Source: Aurantiochytrium sp. KH105
Taxonomy: Eukaryota > Sar > Bigyra > Thraustochytrida > Thraustochytriidae
Direction of reading: 5' to 3'
NCBI GenBank assembly: GCA_003116975.1
Contig: BGKB01000050.1
Span: forward strand, 124,001-188,000
DNA length: 64,000 bases
Shown here: in pieces, positions 28,363 to 38,313 of the stretch
How the letters are laid out: each line of letters starts with the position of its first letter
Numbering within the stretch: the first letter of the stretch is position 1
Notes under the pieces: generated by a model
The model's input: only the letters and a program-made list of their open reading frames with translations
What the model was told of the DNA's origin: nothing
The model's database searches: none
Program-made: the position numbers and the translations under genes

Positions 28363-28833
28363 GTTCTCCCCGCGGCCGAACGGCGCGGGGCGAGGGAGCG
28401 TCGCCGCGCGGCTGCCTTCGTGCGTGCCTTCGTGCGTGCGTGCGTGCGAGCGAGCGAGCGAGCGCGCGGCCGAAGGCGGGTCCTCGCTTGTACTCGCTCG
28501 CGCGTGCGCGACGCAGAGAGAGGTAGGGAGAGAGAGACGCTCGGCACGCGCAAGTGCGCTATCGCCTGCGCGAAAGTGCGCCAAAGGCCGCGCCTCAAGC
28601 GCGTTATAGCACTTTTTACAGGGGTTTATCGCGCCAACTTTGACTTGCTTGAGTTCGTCCTCGTCGAGACGACACGCAAGTTGACTCGAGTTGGCTGCCG
28701 ACGCGACGCGACTCGCGCAGACGCGGACGGCGGACACGGACGGACAGGAGCGCAGACGAAAAGCAAGCTCGGTCGTCTTCGAGGCCTGCCCGCTTCGTCG
28801 CTCGCGCGTTGTCGCGCAGGCTGAGGATCAAAG

Positions 28834-31641
28834 ATGAGCAGCAGCAGCAGCGCCTTTGGGAGCGCGTACGGGAGCGCGTACGGGGGAACCACCAGCGGGC
28901 TGGGCCGCGGCGGTAGCGCGAGGAATAACTTTGGGTCCAGCGGCATGAGTGTCGCGTCCTCGTCTGCGTACACGATGCGGTCCGGCGTTGGGAGCTTTAG
29001 GCCGCCTGCAAGCGTCCGCACCACGACGTACCAAAGCTCTCTTCTGTCGAGAGGCAGCGCCGGCGGCAGCGAGCTTGGCGCCGACTGGGTTTCCAACACG
29101 CTGAGCTGGGCTGAAGATCGTAAAAAACAACCACCCATTCTGGAACAGCAGGTGCTCGGCTCGTCGGCATCCTCCGTCGTGACTTCGGCCACCTCGGTCT
29201 CTCGTGCTGCTGCGAAACCTCCGAACCTCGAGATCCCGGCGCCTAAGTCGCAGTCAGCCGGAAATCTTAAGCACGCAGGCCGTCGCAATCTACGCGCAGC
29301 CCATTCCTCCTCGTCATCCTCCACGTTCAGCGCCAACACGATGGACACCTCGCCCCTCTCATACAAAGATGGCATGTCCACCTTTCGCTCAACAGCCTCC
29401 ACAGCAGCAACGCGGTCGCCGGTCTCAGCCTTTGGTGCCAACTCGCCGCCTGCCGCAAGCGAACGCTACGGGAGCCGCTCGGTGCCGCCCATGCCAAGAG
29501 TTCCTGGAGTTTCCAGTTCTGGCGTATCGGTTGCTTCTGCATCAACGCGGGGAACACGCTCGACAGCTGCCACGGCAGCGCGCAGGGGTGCGCGCTCGCG
29601 CAAGCGGCAGCAAGATGCCGAGTACAGCAAACAGCGCGAGGAGCTCGACATGCTCATGAACCAAGTTTTGCAGCTTCAGGATCAGGGCCGCTTCGACGAA
29701 GTGAAACCCTTCTTGAAACGAATCGCAACGCTCCAGTCCCGCATTGAGAGCGGCTGGCAAGACTCGCACGAAGCCTCCACGGGCCGGAGACCAAGTATGA
29801 CGCGCCTTGGGCCCATGCCCGACTTTGAAAAGCCGAGTCCGAGATCCCCAGCAAGTGCTCCCGCGCCCGCATCGAACACACCCACTGCCACGACTAGCGC
29901 TGCCAACGCAGCCAACGCCTCGGCTCCATCCGCAGAGGCGAACGGGTCGGCTGTCCCTGCCAAGAAGCAACGTAAGCCCGGCCACAAGCCCGCGTCACCG
30001 AGCCTCGGCGACCGCATTGGAGGCATCATAAGTAATCAACTCGCACTCGAAGCCCAAGACCAGGACGAGGACGAAGATGATGAGGATGACGCCTGGGCGA
30101 GCTCGGGTGACGCCTCTTCCTCGTCCTCTTCTTCAGCGGCGGGCGCTACGAAGAAGTCCGCAACACCCCTCGTGGCGACACCGCCGACCGCGCAGACATC
30201 TCGTCGCAAGCCTGGGGCCAGTCTTGGTCTCTCTCGTCACGTCAGCGACCATCTCCTCTTGTTGAGCGGCGACGAGGAGGAGGAAATCATCGAGACTCTC
30301 AAGACGCAAGCCGCGGAGCCGCCCAAACAAGGGAAAAAGTCTATTCTCAGAAAACAGCAACAGGCACGAAGCCCCAAAGCGAGCACCTCGAGCACGCTTT
30401 CGACCGAAACCGTTTCGTCCAAGCCCGTCTTTTCCTCGATGCGCTCCTCGCGAATGACGCGTATGCAGTCGCAAAAACCACAACCCAAAGAGCGTTCCAT
30501 GCTCTCGTTGCAAGGCTACATGTACAAGTCGCCGCCAGAGTCGAAGCGTTTCTCGCGCTGGCGAAATCGTCTCTTTGTCCTGGCTGGACCCATCCTTTCG
30601 TACATCAAGAGCGGTCACACCTCGCGTATGATTCTGCTCAAGGGAGCAAAGGCAGAACTCGTTGAGCTGCGCGCCTCCAAACTGTCCAAAAAGGGCCCGT
30701 ACGAGATTCGTGTTCGTTGTGAGAATGCAAAGCGCGTATATCGTCTTCGGCAGCGGTCCCGCGCCAAGGCGCTCGAATGGTTCGTGGCGATTCTCAACAA
30801 CATTCGCGTTGCGGATGAGCAGCAGGACGCAACAGTCTTGGAACGCAAGCGTCGGGAGCGCGCTGCAGCGCGAAATCGCAGCAGCGGCTGGCAACACGAG
30901 CTCGAGCCCTCGCGTGTAGGGGAAGACATTGCTCTTGCCCCAGAACAAGGGGAGGACATCAATGCACATTATAAGGCCCTCGATTTGGAACCCACCTCGA
31001 GCGGCGCTGTCATCAAGAAACGATACCGCGAGCTGGCACGCGAGTACCACCCGGACAAGAATAAAGCTGGCACCGACGTGACGCGATTTACCGTCATCGC
31101 CAACGCCTTTGAGACACTTTCCGACAAGGAGTCCCGTAAATCGTATGATTTGTGCGAGCGCATCAAGTCTCTTCTTCGTAAAGGTATCGTCTTGACCATG
31201 CACGAAGCCAACGAAGTCCCTTATCAGGTGGTCATGTTTGCCGACGCAGAATTCCGCAATCTTTACTGGCAAGATCCGTACGACGGAAGCGTCCTCGCCG
31301 AGGGCTACAATTACGTTGAGCTCCGTTTTGTCGAGGCCGTCTTGGCTGGCTCTCATCTCAAGTATCAGCGCAAGGTCGAATTTCTCGACAACCTGCTCAC
31401 TCGCGTCGACCCCTTCGTGTGCCCTCCTGGCAAGGATGACTATTGCCTTTCTCTGGTGGGTGCGCGTCTTGGTTGCACGCTCGGCCTGAAGGAGCCCAAT
31501 ATGACGTATTGCATCAATCTTCAGTGTAGTTCCAAGCAAGCCCGCGAAGATCTCGTCGATGGTCTGCGGACCCTGCGCTGCCGCTTCTCGGAGCGATTCA
31601 AGCAGCAACTTGAGAAAATTGACGAGGAGAACCTCCGGTAA
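28834..31641 (+). CDS. PH-domain plus J-domain protein with C-terminal PH-like domain, 935 aa
   Basis: ATG 28834 opens a 550-residue Ser/Ala/Pro-rich disordered region with a short coiled coil (about 270-310). A PH domain spans about 558-666: LQGYMYKSPP start, RWRNRLFVLAGPILSYIK, ending with the invariant-type Trp in ALEWFVAIL. A J domain spans about 710-773, with YKALDLEPTS, YRELAREYHPDKNK and HPD at 739-741, so it can stimulate Hsp70 ATPase. Residues about 783-926 form another beta-rich domain ending in a long helix (KQAREDLVDGLRTLRCRF), like a second, divergent PH fold. PH domains bind phosphoinositides or proteins; the combination suggests recruitment of Hsp70 to a membrane (inference). 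I know no named orthologue. Confidence 0.9.
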   Translation: MSSSSSAFGSAYGSAYGGTTSGLGRGGSARNNFGSSGMSVASSSAYTMRSGVGSFRPPASVRTTTYQSSLLSRGSAGGSELGADWVSNTLSWAEDRKKQPPILEQQVLGSSASSVVTSATSVSRAAAKPPNLEIPAPKSQSAGNLKHAGRRNLRAAHSSSSSSTFSANTMDTSPLSYKDGMSTFRSTASTAATRSPVSAFGANSPPAASERYGSRSVPPMPRVPGVSSSGVSVASASTRGTRSTAATAARRGARSRKRQQDAEYSKQREELDMLMNQVLQLQDQGRFDEVKPFLKRIATLQSRIESGWQDSHEASTGRRPSMTRLGPMPDFEKPSPRSPASAPAPASNTPTATTSAANAANASAPSAEANGSAVPAKKQRKPGHKPASPSLGDRIGGIISNQLALEAQDQDEDEDDEDDAWASSGDASSSSSSSAAGATKKSATPLVATPPTAQTSRRKPGASLGLSRHVSDHLLLLSGDEEEEIIETLKTQAAEPPKQGKKSILRKQQQARSPKASTSSTLSTETVSSKPVFSSMRSSRMTRMQSQKPQPKERSMLSLQGYMYKSPPESKRFSRWRNRLFVLAGPILSYIKSGHTSRMILLKGAKAELVELRASKLSKKGPYEIRVRCENAKRVYRLRQRSRAKALEWFVAILNNIRVADEQQDATVLERKRRERAAARNRSSGWQHELEPSRVGEDIALAPEQGEDINAHYKALDLEPTSSGAVIKKRYRELAREYHPDKNKAGTDVTRFTVIANAFETLSDKESRKSYDLCERIKSLLRKGIVLTMHEANEVPYQVVMFADAEFRNLYWQDPYDGSVLAEGYNYVELRFVEAVLAGSHLKYQRKVEFLDNLLTRVDPFVCPPGKDDYCLSLVGARLGCTLGLKEPNMTYCINLQCSSKQAREDLVDGLRTLRCRFSERFKQQLEKIDEENLR

Positions 31642-32139
31642 TGTCTGATTGACCAGGGTAGATTTATAAATAAGCACAATGGTGTATACGTCAGCATCTT
31701 GGCACTGAAAGTTCACCCAGAGCTAGTTACTTTGCAAAGGTGATTTCCTTTTTGGCTTTTTTTCTCGCGAATCATCAACGCATGCATCGATTCACTCCCA
31801 AAACACCCAAACTCGTCCTTGCTTGCGGGATGCTGGCAATTTAGTTGTAATAGCAAACCCCTTCATCCTTGCTCAGCTAGCTCGCCAAATATACTCTGGT
31901 ACGTATTACCCTATAGCCTTTGCTTGCCTTGGGAATCGCCATTTTCAATCAGCATTCCCTCCTTCCTTCCTTCCTTCATTCAACATCGATGACGGTCACA
32001 GACACGCATCGATTGCGCGCGCTCTCGCGGTTCCGATCAGCGGCAAGCCGTGCGTGGCCAGGCCAGACGGAGCGGTAGAGTGGCGGCAGACTCGTGACGC
32101 GGAGACTCAGACGTCGCGAAGAGGGTCAAGGCAGCGAGC
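31642..32139. other. Intergenic between PH-J gene and FtsH-like gene
   Basis: About 500 bp, AT-richer than the genes, with a (CCTT)n tract at about 31959-31977. No gene. Confidence 0.65.
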
Positions 32140-33573
32140 ATGGGCCTCGAGTGGTGGCGACGTGCTGCACGCGAGCTGCTTGCGGACCCTCGGCGCCGAG
32201 GCGGACTCGCAGCGCTCGCGGCGCTGCTGGCGCTGTCCGTGGCCCTGCGAAGCAGACGGCGCGGAGCTGGGGCAGGGCCTGCGCAAGTCGCAGACAAGGC
32301 TGTCAAGGATGCCGTGCAAGAAGTCGTGCGGCACCGCGTTCCCTTTAGCAAGTTCCTCCAGCAGGTCGAACAAGGCGTCGTGGCGGACGTCAAGCTCGGG
32401 GCCCGTATCGTGGAGTTTTCACTCAAGGCCGACGCTGCCAAACAAGCGGCAGGTGAGCTTGCCGCAGAGGCTGGCAGCGTCGTCGGGCAGCATGCGCAGG
32501 AGGTGCTCTTTACAGAACCCGTGCGCGTGCAACCTGGACTCGTGGAGTTTTTGCACGAGCACAAGGTCCCCTTTGACGAGCTCATCTTGCGGCCCAGTTC
32601 GGAGGCAGGGGCCGGAGGTTGGCGATCCGCAACCATGATTGTGCTGCCCATCGTGTATCTGGGCCTTTGCGCCTTTGTCATAAAGCGCATCTACGATCAG
32701 ACGAATGGTGGCGACGTCGGCACGCTCAATAATAACAAGCAGGGCGCGACATCGAGCGGACCCGGCATCAGACGAACCATGTTTTCTGACGTGGCCGGCA
32801 TTGGACCTGCGCGCGAGGTGGTCGAGGAAGTGGCGGACTTTCTTCGACATCCCGAACGCTACACCCGTGTCGGGGCCCGTCTGCCCACGGGCATTCTTCT
32901 CGTCGGTCCGCCGGGCACGGGCAAAACCATGCTTGCGCGAGCCATGGCCAATGAGTGCGGCATGGCCTTTTTCCACTGCTCGGGTAGCGACTTTGTCGAA
33001 GTGTACGCGGGGCGGGGCGCCAGTCGTGTGCGTAATCTGTTTGCAAAGGCCCGCAAGGCGGCGCCGTGTGTTCTCTTTTTCGACGAAATTGATGCTCTTG
33101 GCAAGAGCCGCAGCGCCGAATTCAGCATGAACGAGGAGCGTGAGCAAACGCTCAACCAGCTGCTGGCCTCAATGGACGGCTTTGGGTCGGAGAAACGCAT
33201 TGTCGTCATGGCGGCGACGAACCGCTACGATGTGCTCGACAAGGCGCTGGTCCGCCCTGGACGTTTTGACCGCGTTATTTATGTAGACAAACCGGATCAG
33301 GATGGCCGCGCGGAAATTCTCCGTGTGCACACGCGACACATGAGCCTTTCGGATGATTGCGATATCGACTTGATTGCGTCTCTTGCGCCTGGCTACACGG
33401 GCGCCGAATTGGCGATGATTTGCAACGAAGCCGCCATTCGCGCCGCACGCGACAAGCGTGACGAACTCATGACAGACGACTTTCTTTTGGCACTCCGCAC
33501 CCACAAGGAGAGTATCTCGCGACGTGAAAGCAAACCGCCGAACCTTGGTTCACTCTTTGGAGGCATGAACTAA
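32140..33573 (+). CDS. FtsH-like membrane AAA+ ATPase lacking the M41 protease domain, 477 aa
   Basis: ATG 32140 (GAGCATGGGC). A hydrophobic segment at residues 20-37 (leader or first membrane anchor) is followed by a soluble region resembling the FtsH external domain (VPFSKFLQQVEQG), a second transmembrane helix at about 163-182 (TMIVLPIVYLGLCAFVI) and the AAA module from about 220. AAA landmarks: MFSDVAGI, Walker A GPPGTGKT at 256-263, Walker B VLFFDEIDAL near 312, the second region of homology ALVRPGRFDRVI near 370 and the lid (GYTGAELAMICNEAA). The protein stops right after the lid. There is no HEXXH zinc-protease domain here or in the next 630 bp, so it cannot cleave substrates itself. 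It is probably an organellar FtsH-type unfoldase or a partner of a full-length subunit. Confidence 0.9.
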   Translation: MGLEWWRRAARELLADPRRRGGLAALAALLALSVALRSRRRGAGAGPAQVADKAVKDAVQEVVRHRVPFSKFLQQVEQGVVADVKLGARIVEFSLKADAAKQAAGELAAEAGSVVGQHAQEVLFTEPVRVQPGLVEFLHEHKVPFDELILRPSSEAGAGGWRSATMIVLPIVYLGLCAFVIKRIYDQTNGGDVGTLNNNKQGATSSGPGIRRTMFSDVAGIGPAREVVEEVADFLRHPERYTRVGARLPTGILLVGPPGTGKTMLARAMANECGMAFFHCSGSDFVEVYAGRGASRVRNLFAKARKAAPCVLFFDEIDALGKSRSAEFSMNEEREQTLNQLLASMDGFGSEKRIVVMAATNRYDVLDKALVRPGRFDRVIYVDKPDQDGRAEILRVHTRHMSLSDDCDIDLIASLAPGYTGAELAMICNEAAIRAARDKRDELMTDDFLLALRTHKESISRRESKPPNLGSLFGGMN

Positions 33574-34206
33574 ACAGAGTAGGCACAGAGCCTGTGCAGG
33601 CCTTTGGTAGTGCAAAGATGGTTATGTTCTCTAAACAAAATGAAGATTTGGAAAGCTCTTGGGCTTTTGAGAACTGGATTATATTGGTATTCATGTTTGT
33701 TGGCCAGATTGCCTGCAAGGTGTAGATGGGAAGGACTTCCAGATTCGATTTTCAACTTGCGGTGTCTTTCAAAGGAGCCTGCGAGGCGGAACGCTTGATC
33801 AAGTGCAAAGGTAGCAACATTTGATGAAGATGTGACCAGCGAGTCTATTTGTTTTCTGATGATGTTTTCTGATGAGATTGTTCCTCGTTCGTCTATTTGC
33901 AAAAGTGGTAAAAGAAGTGCAAGGCTCCTTTGGTACCCAACCGGTTCTTCTCGCTCGCCCGCGCGGTCTCGTTTTCTTGTTTCTGAGTTCAAATATACGT
34001 TTGGACCCACCTGTGAGAAGAGGGAAAAACTTTATCATCCTGCAAGAAAGAAGCGCAGATTCAAGCGGAGGTCAGCGCGCTTTCGCATCGCTCGATCCAT
34101 CGCACGAACTGTGGCTATTTCTCAGCTTTTTCGAGAACGAAAAGAGTTCTTCATTCTCCGAAAGATCTCTTCGTCTGATCGTTGGTGCGCAAGTTTCACT
34201 CTTCGT
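33574..34206. other. Convergent intergenic region
   Basis: About 630 bp between convergent stops. AT-richer, no credible gene on either strand, and no M41-protease remnant from the upstream FtsH-like gene. Confidence 0.65.
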
Positions 34207-35292
34207 TTAGTAGAGGTTGAGCTTGGTCACAATATAGACGCGAAGCGTCTGGTCCAAGCACGAGAGAGCACAGAGACCCTCCTTGTCGAGGTTCCAATCA
34301 AAGGAAACGACAGGCTGCGTTGAAATAATCTTGGAGTTGAGCAGGTCGACGGAACCGGGAACACCCTTGGGTCGGCCCTCGGCATCTTTGACCTGACGCT
34401 GCTTGGGGTAGACGTACTTGTAGAGATTGAGGCCACCGTTACCCCCGGTGGTCATCATTATGTCGCGATTTTGTGGCAAGTGACGAACGCCCCACACGGT
34501 GCTCTTGTGCGCCCGCTCGGTACAATAGGCAAAGCCTTCCTCTGGGTGTTCCGTGCGCATGTCATAGACTCTAAATTTGGACTCCAAGGTCGTGGCTACA
34601 AGTTTGTTCATCTCAATGTCAGGACGATCGAACTGCAGTCCACACACACCGTTTGCGCAATTGGTCTCCCAGCGCACCGTGTTGGTCCGCAGGTCAAAGA
34701 GCTTAACGTCTCCGTTGTCATACCCAGCGGCGACCACGCGCTCCTCGTCGTTGAAGCTATTACCAAAAGCGACGGCCCAGCAGTCGCGCCGATCGTTGGG
34801 ATCGCCCGAGTCTCCATCGGCGGGCTCGAGCGAGACCACGGGACGTTCGACACGTGGGTCCCAAACCTTGACGCAACCATCCCGGCTTCCTGTAACGAGC
34901 TCTGGCGCCCCGCAACCGACGGAGAGTCCACCGCATCCTTCGATGCAATTCACAAGGGTTTCGTGGCCCTTAACGCTCCAGGTGGGCTTTGCCGCGTGCT
35001 CGAGATCGTAGATGCTGACGTTACCCGCAAAATCTCCAGTGGCCACGCTGCGGTTCTCGAGCGAGGAGGCACCAAAGGTGGCACACTTGATGCCGTGGGC
35101 CTTTTCCTGGCTCACCACTGTTCGTAGCTTGCCCGCATCGAGCTCAAGGACCTCGAGGACGCCGGTCCCCTTTGCCTTGAGGCCGACTACGGCCAGTCGC
35201 GCGGAACTTGGGACCCAGCGCGTTTCGTACGCCGTGTAGTCAACGCCTTGGTTCACGTGCTCGATGAGCTGCGGCGCGTCCGTCGTGTCCAT
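34207..35292 (-). CDS. DNAAF10: WD40 protein WDR92 / DNAAF10 (Monad), dynein assembly factor, 361 aa
   Basis: Co-chaperone adaptor of the R2TP/prefoldin-like complex required for cytoplasmic pre-assembly of axonemal dynein arms. Near full-length collinear match to the family: a RWVPSSARL start, GTGVLEV, the strongly conserved [14 protein letters not shown] and [15 protein letters not shown] blocks, [84 protein letters not shown] and the C-terminal [14 protein letters not shown]. Seven blades are expected and the length matches the usual ~357. Implies an organism with motile flagella at some stage. Divergent from the coiled-coil gene at 35769. Confidence 0.97.
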   Translation of the reverse strand: MDTTDAPQLIEHVNQGVDYTAYETRWVPSSARLAVVGLKAKGTGVLEVLELDAGKLRTVVSQEKAHGIKCATFGASSLENRSVATGDFAGNVSIYDLEHAAKPTWSVKGHETLVNCIEGCGGLSVGCGAPELVTGSRDGCVKVWDPRVERPVVSLEPADGDSGDPNDRRDCWAVAFGNSFNDEERVVAAGYDNGDVKLFDLRTNTVRWETNCANGVCGLQFDRPDIEMNKLVATTLESKFRVYDMRTEHPEEGFAYCTERAHKSTVWGVRHLPQNRDIMMTTGGNGGLNLYKYVYPKQRQVKDAEGRPKGVPGSVDLLNSKIISTQPVVSFDWNLDKEGLCALSCLDQTLRVYIVTKLNLY

Positions 35293-35768
35293 GATCGCGT
35301 TTTGTCTCGCCTCGACTCGTCTCGACTCGACCGCTCACTCGCTCACGCGCGCGCGGTCCTCGTCTGAGCGCTGCAGTGAATGGGACGAACAAGGTTTCGC
35401 TCAAGCGGGAGGCTTTTGCTTTTCAGGTATGTTTGCATGCGGGCTTCGACTCACCGGTCATTCGGTTAGGTTTGTGCAACGGTGCCCACATTTTGGTTAG
35501 GGTAATTTCCAGAGGCGGAATTCGGGTTGCGCAGTGTCGGGGCGTTTTTTACAGTCCTTGCACAGCGCGACGGAGGCAGCAGCCAAGCCAGCTCGTGGGC
35601 TTGCTGCGCGAGGGTCCGCGCAGGCAAGGCTCATCGGAAGGAAGCTACGCGTGACGTCTTTCTCGCTGAAAACCAAAGACCTCTTGTCGCAGAAACTTGT
35701 GCGTCAGAAAAAGCACAGATTGAACGACTTGTGCGCGCGCAGTTTTGCACGGACAACCGTCGACAAGT
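35293..35768. other. Divergent intergenic region WDR92 / coiled-coil protein
   Basis: About 480 bp. Contains CTCGACTCG pentamer repeats (35306-35332) in the WDR92 5' flank and the telobox-like pair at 35463-35504. No gene. Confidence 0.65.
35463..35504 (+). promoter_or_regulatory. Telobox-like motif pair (CGGTTAGGTTT and GGTTAGGGTA)
   Basis: Two elements 20 bp apart, about 265 bp upstream of the ATG at 35769. They match those at 1126-1151 in the left-edge divergent promoter. Direction and function are inference. Confidence 0.35.
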
Positions 35769-36740
35769 ATGCTGCCTCGGGGCAGGGCGACCGCGAGGGG
35801 CCGTGATCGCGAGCAGGAGAGAACCCGGGAGATCTCTGCGTCTTCGCCTACTCGAAGACGTTTCTCGCAAGGGTCCGTGGGAAGCGTGGGGAACCCAAGG
35901 GACGAGATGGCGCCACCTCCTCCAATACCCGCGTTGCCCGATGCCGTCAAGGACGGCACACCTCCACGTCGTCGACGTAGTGGCGGGAGTCAAGGCTCGC
36001 AACGCTCGCTTTCTTCGTCGGCATCAACAACATCCTCACCTCCACAAGTTGTTGCTGATGAAGGCGCTCCTCCTCCGCCCCCAGTCCCAGAGATTCCGGC
36101 AACGCTCTTGCGCACCCCTTCGCAGCTTTCTGTTGCATCAGCATCGGCGCCGAACATTCCAATCTTTGACAGTGATGCTGAAGCACCCATGGGCGTCCCT
36201 GAGATGAGTGAGGAGCGCGAGGCCCCACATGTTCCAGGACTTCCGTATCGCGAGGAAGCCGGGAACCAAGAAATCGAGCAGCAAGAGATGAAGCAGCGGC
36301 AGCGACGCAGATCTCTCTCACAGGGAAAAGAGAAGGCCCCCATTAAGCTTGCAAACGAAAGGCGTGGAAGTAAATCTGCCTTGGGGAAGCTAGGACGGCC
36401 CGAAGTTGTCAAGAACCTCGACACCTCGACCCCTCATATTGAAGCAAATGCGAACGCCACAGAGCGCACCATGGGCCAAGCTGCACAAGCGCTAGCCATG
36501 GAAGAGGAAATCCGACGTTTGCGGGAGCGTGTACACGCTCAGAATGCAGAATTGCGTCACGTAAAACGAGTTCTCGTGATGCATTCAATGTTCTTCAAGT
36601 GGAAGGTTTGGCACCTTTCGCGTGTGCGCGAGCGCGCCGAAGCTGACATGGAAGAGGAGCGCATGCAAGTTGCTCGCCGCATTAGCACGGCTGTCCAGCG
36701 TCTGCAGGCTGGCGGAGAGTTTACGGAGCTTGAGCTCTGA
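35769..36740 (+). CDS. Pro-rich, C-terminal coiled-coil protein, 323 aa, unrecognised
   Basis: The first ATG of the frame is 35769 (upstream codons lead only to a TTG). The N-terminal 140 residues are Arg/Ser-rich with two polyproline motifs, APPPPIPALP and GAPPPPPVPEIP, of the kind bound by profilin, EVH1 or SH3 domains. Basic patches (RQRRRSLSQGKEK) follow. A heptad-type coiled coil covers about residues 220-310 (EEEIRRLRERVHAQNAELRH), interrupted by the hydrophobic VLVMHSMFFKWKVWHLSRV. No enzymatic domain. A cytoskeletal adaptor is a guess. Confidence 0.72.
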   Translation: MLPRGRATARGRDREQERTREISASSPTRRRFSQGSVGSVGNPRDEMAPPPPIPALPDAVKDGTPPRRRRSGGSQGSQRSLSSSASTTSSPPQVVADEGAPPPPPVPEIPATLLRTPSQLSVASASAPNIPIFDSDAEAPMGVPEMSEEREAPHVPGLPYREEAGNQEIEQQEMKQRQRRRSLSQGKEKAPIKLANERRGSKSALGKLGRPEVVKNLDTSTPHIEANANATERTMGQAAQALAMEEEIRRLRERVHAQNAELRHVKRVLVMHSMFFKWKVWHLSRVRERAEADMEEERMQVARRISTAVQRLQAGGEFTELEL

Positions 36741-37254
36741 GTGCAAAGTGTACAGTAAACCATGAGGTTCGAAGTTTTTTTGTATGAGAGTATATGCATG
36801 GAAAACCTCGTTGACGACCAAGGGGTGGACGAAGGCGAAGGGTAAAAACAGTGCGTCAGCTTCGCGACACACTATTTTACACTTGCTGGCTTGTAGGTAG
36901 TGACTTTCTTTTTTATTTACTTGGGATGGAAATATGGTCAGCAGCTTTCTCTCAGCGAGAACACAGCGGCGAGATTGAACGCAGAGAGAATCACAGCAGT
37001 ATCGAATTACACGGCAGTCAGGAGGTATTCATGTGGCTGATATGATCCTTTCTATTACATTTGCATTTGACAACTCTTTCCGAACTAAAAACGAGATGAC
37101 AGACAGCTTTGAAAAAATTACAGATGACTCAAGTACAAAAAGGTTGGACCACAGACAGCCCAATTGATCACCAAGACGTGCCGTTCCAGACACGCAAGGG
37201 ATACAGCGGGTAGAGACGACCCCGAGCAGATAAAAGGTGGTCATACCACGTGAA
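36741..37254. other. Convergent intergenic region
   Basis: About 510 bp between convergent stops, AT-rich for this window. No gene seen. Confidence 0.65.
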
Positions 37255-38145
37255 TCACAGGAGAATCCAGACCGGATCCCAGACGGCTTCAAGATCGTCA
37301 TTGCAGATTGCACCATTGATGTATGTGATTGGCTCTGCATTGTGCTTTTGGCTTGCCATCATGTCTGCAGTTCGACCTGCGTGGACGTGCCCGAAACAGT
37401 GCAAGGCAGGCGAGGCTCGTTCCGCCGCGAGAAGGAGGTCCTTTGAGCCAATTGGATTGCCATCTGGATCAGTATCGAAGTAACCGCGTGGAGGCGAGTG
37501 CGTCGCGAGAATATCGAGCCCTCTTGCCGGGATGGCGGCAAAGGTATTGGCCAGTGCGCTACCTGCGGGCCGAAAGGTCTCAAATCCGTCCCACTGCGGT
37601 TGCCATGGCGAGCCATAAATGCGGACAGGGTGTGCAGATCCACCAACGTTGACTTCAAGCATCTCGTCTTGAAGATAGACGGCATTCGTGAGTATAGCAC
37701 GCAAATCCTCGAGGTGGATGTCGCGCTCCGCATCGTGATTTCCTGCCACGAAGATTTTGTGCTTGTGTTTGAGGGTGCCAAGCCATGCGTTGAAGCCGCG
37801 AAGCTGGTCGCGCACTTTGGTGTCATCGTGCGGGTCCACCGCGTCTCCCGTGTAGACGAGAATGTCTGCATCCGGGACGGAAATCTCCTCGTGTCTCCCG
37901 TGGGTGTCCCCGAGACACACGACGCTGACGGCCCGCTCGCGCCGCTTCGAGTACGCCGTGTCGACGGCCAGAAGGAGCGCCCCGTCCCCGTCGCCGGCCG
38001 CGGCGGCTCCGCCTTGATCCGAGCCCTGGCGCGACTGCGCGCCGCGCCAGCCCGCCAAGGCGAGGCAGCACAGCAGCATGAGCGCCCCAATTGCCGCCGC
38101 GGCGCCGCGCGAGGGCGCCTTGCGCGCGCCCAGCATGGCGGCCAT
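37255..38145 (-). CDS. Membrane-anchored calcineurin-like metallophosphoesterase (MPPED/UPF0046-like), 296 aa
   Basis: The start is ATG 38145; the frame continues upstream only to a GTG at 38208. An N-terminal hydrophobic helix (about residues 15-32, AAAAIGALMLLCCLALAG) is a likely signal anchor. The metallophosphatase motifs follow in order: GDTHGR at about 79 (D, H ligands), YTGDAVDP (second D), GNHD at about 135, THSPPRGYFD, and FGHVHAGR at about 251. All metal ligands are present, so it should be active. The order and the THSPP and GHVH wording fit the small MPPED1/2 / UPF0046 family of cyclic-nucleotide or phosphomonoester hydrolases. The substrate is not predictable. It shares a 168-bp promoter with the BT1 gene. 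Confidence 0.9.
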   Translation of the reverse strand: MAAMLGARKAPSRGAAAAIGALMLLCCLALAGWRGAQSRQGSDQGGAAAAGDGDGALLLAVDTAYSKRRERAVSVVCLGDTHGRHEEISVPDADILVYTGDAVDPHDDTKVRDQLRGFNAWLGTLKHKHKIFVAGNHDAERDIHLEDLRAILTNAVYLQDEMLEVNVGGSAHPVRIYGSPWQPQWDGFETFRPAGSALANTFAAIPARGLDILATHSPPRGYFDTDPDGNPIGSKDLLLAAERASPALHCFGHVHAGRTADMMASQKHNAEPITYINGAICNDDLEAVWDPVWILL

Positions 38146-38313
38146 CCCGCGCGTCTCGGGCGAGCTCGGCGTCGAGGAGCGCGTTTGAATTTTGAATTCG
38201 TTTGCCACTACCTCGCTCTACCTCTTGCTTGATCCGCCTCTCGATCAGAGCGAGATCAATGCGCGAATGGAACGCGCGCAGACCCGAAACCAAAAGCTCG
38301 AGCGAGGCAGGCC
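38146..38313. promoter_or_regulatory. Short bidirectional promoter
   Basis: Only 168 bp separate the start codons of the divergent phosphoesterase and BT1-transporter genes, so core promoters and 5' UTRs must overlap or be very compact. No TATA box is evident. Confidence 0.6.

Larger units (their letters stand above)
26521..28833. other. Divergent intergenic region GTPase / PH-J protein
   Basis: 2.3 kb. It contains a (CTT)n tract (26828-26860), a CAGCTGCAGCTG site (about 27330), a TATATATAAAA element (27438), a GATT/GATC-rich tract (28120-28170), a 13-C run (28350-28362) and Arg/Ala-rich open frames on both strands. One plus-strand frame with ATG 27711 (AAAATGGACTCG context) would give about 79 Ala/Gly/Arg-rich residues; I do not consider it supported. 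Confidence 0.55.

Noticed and set aside
30133-31716. 527-codon minus-strand open frame
   Set aside because: Antisense of the PH-J gene, whose sense frame has recognisable domains.
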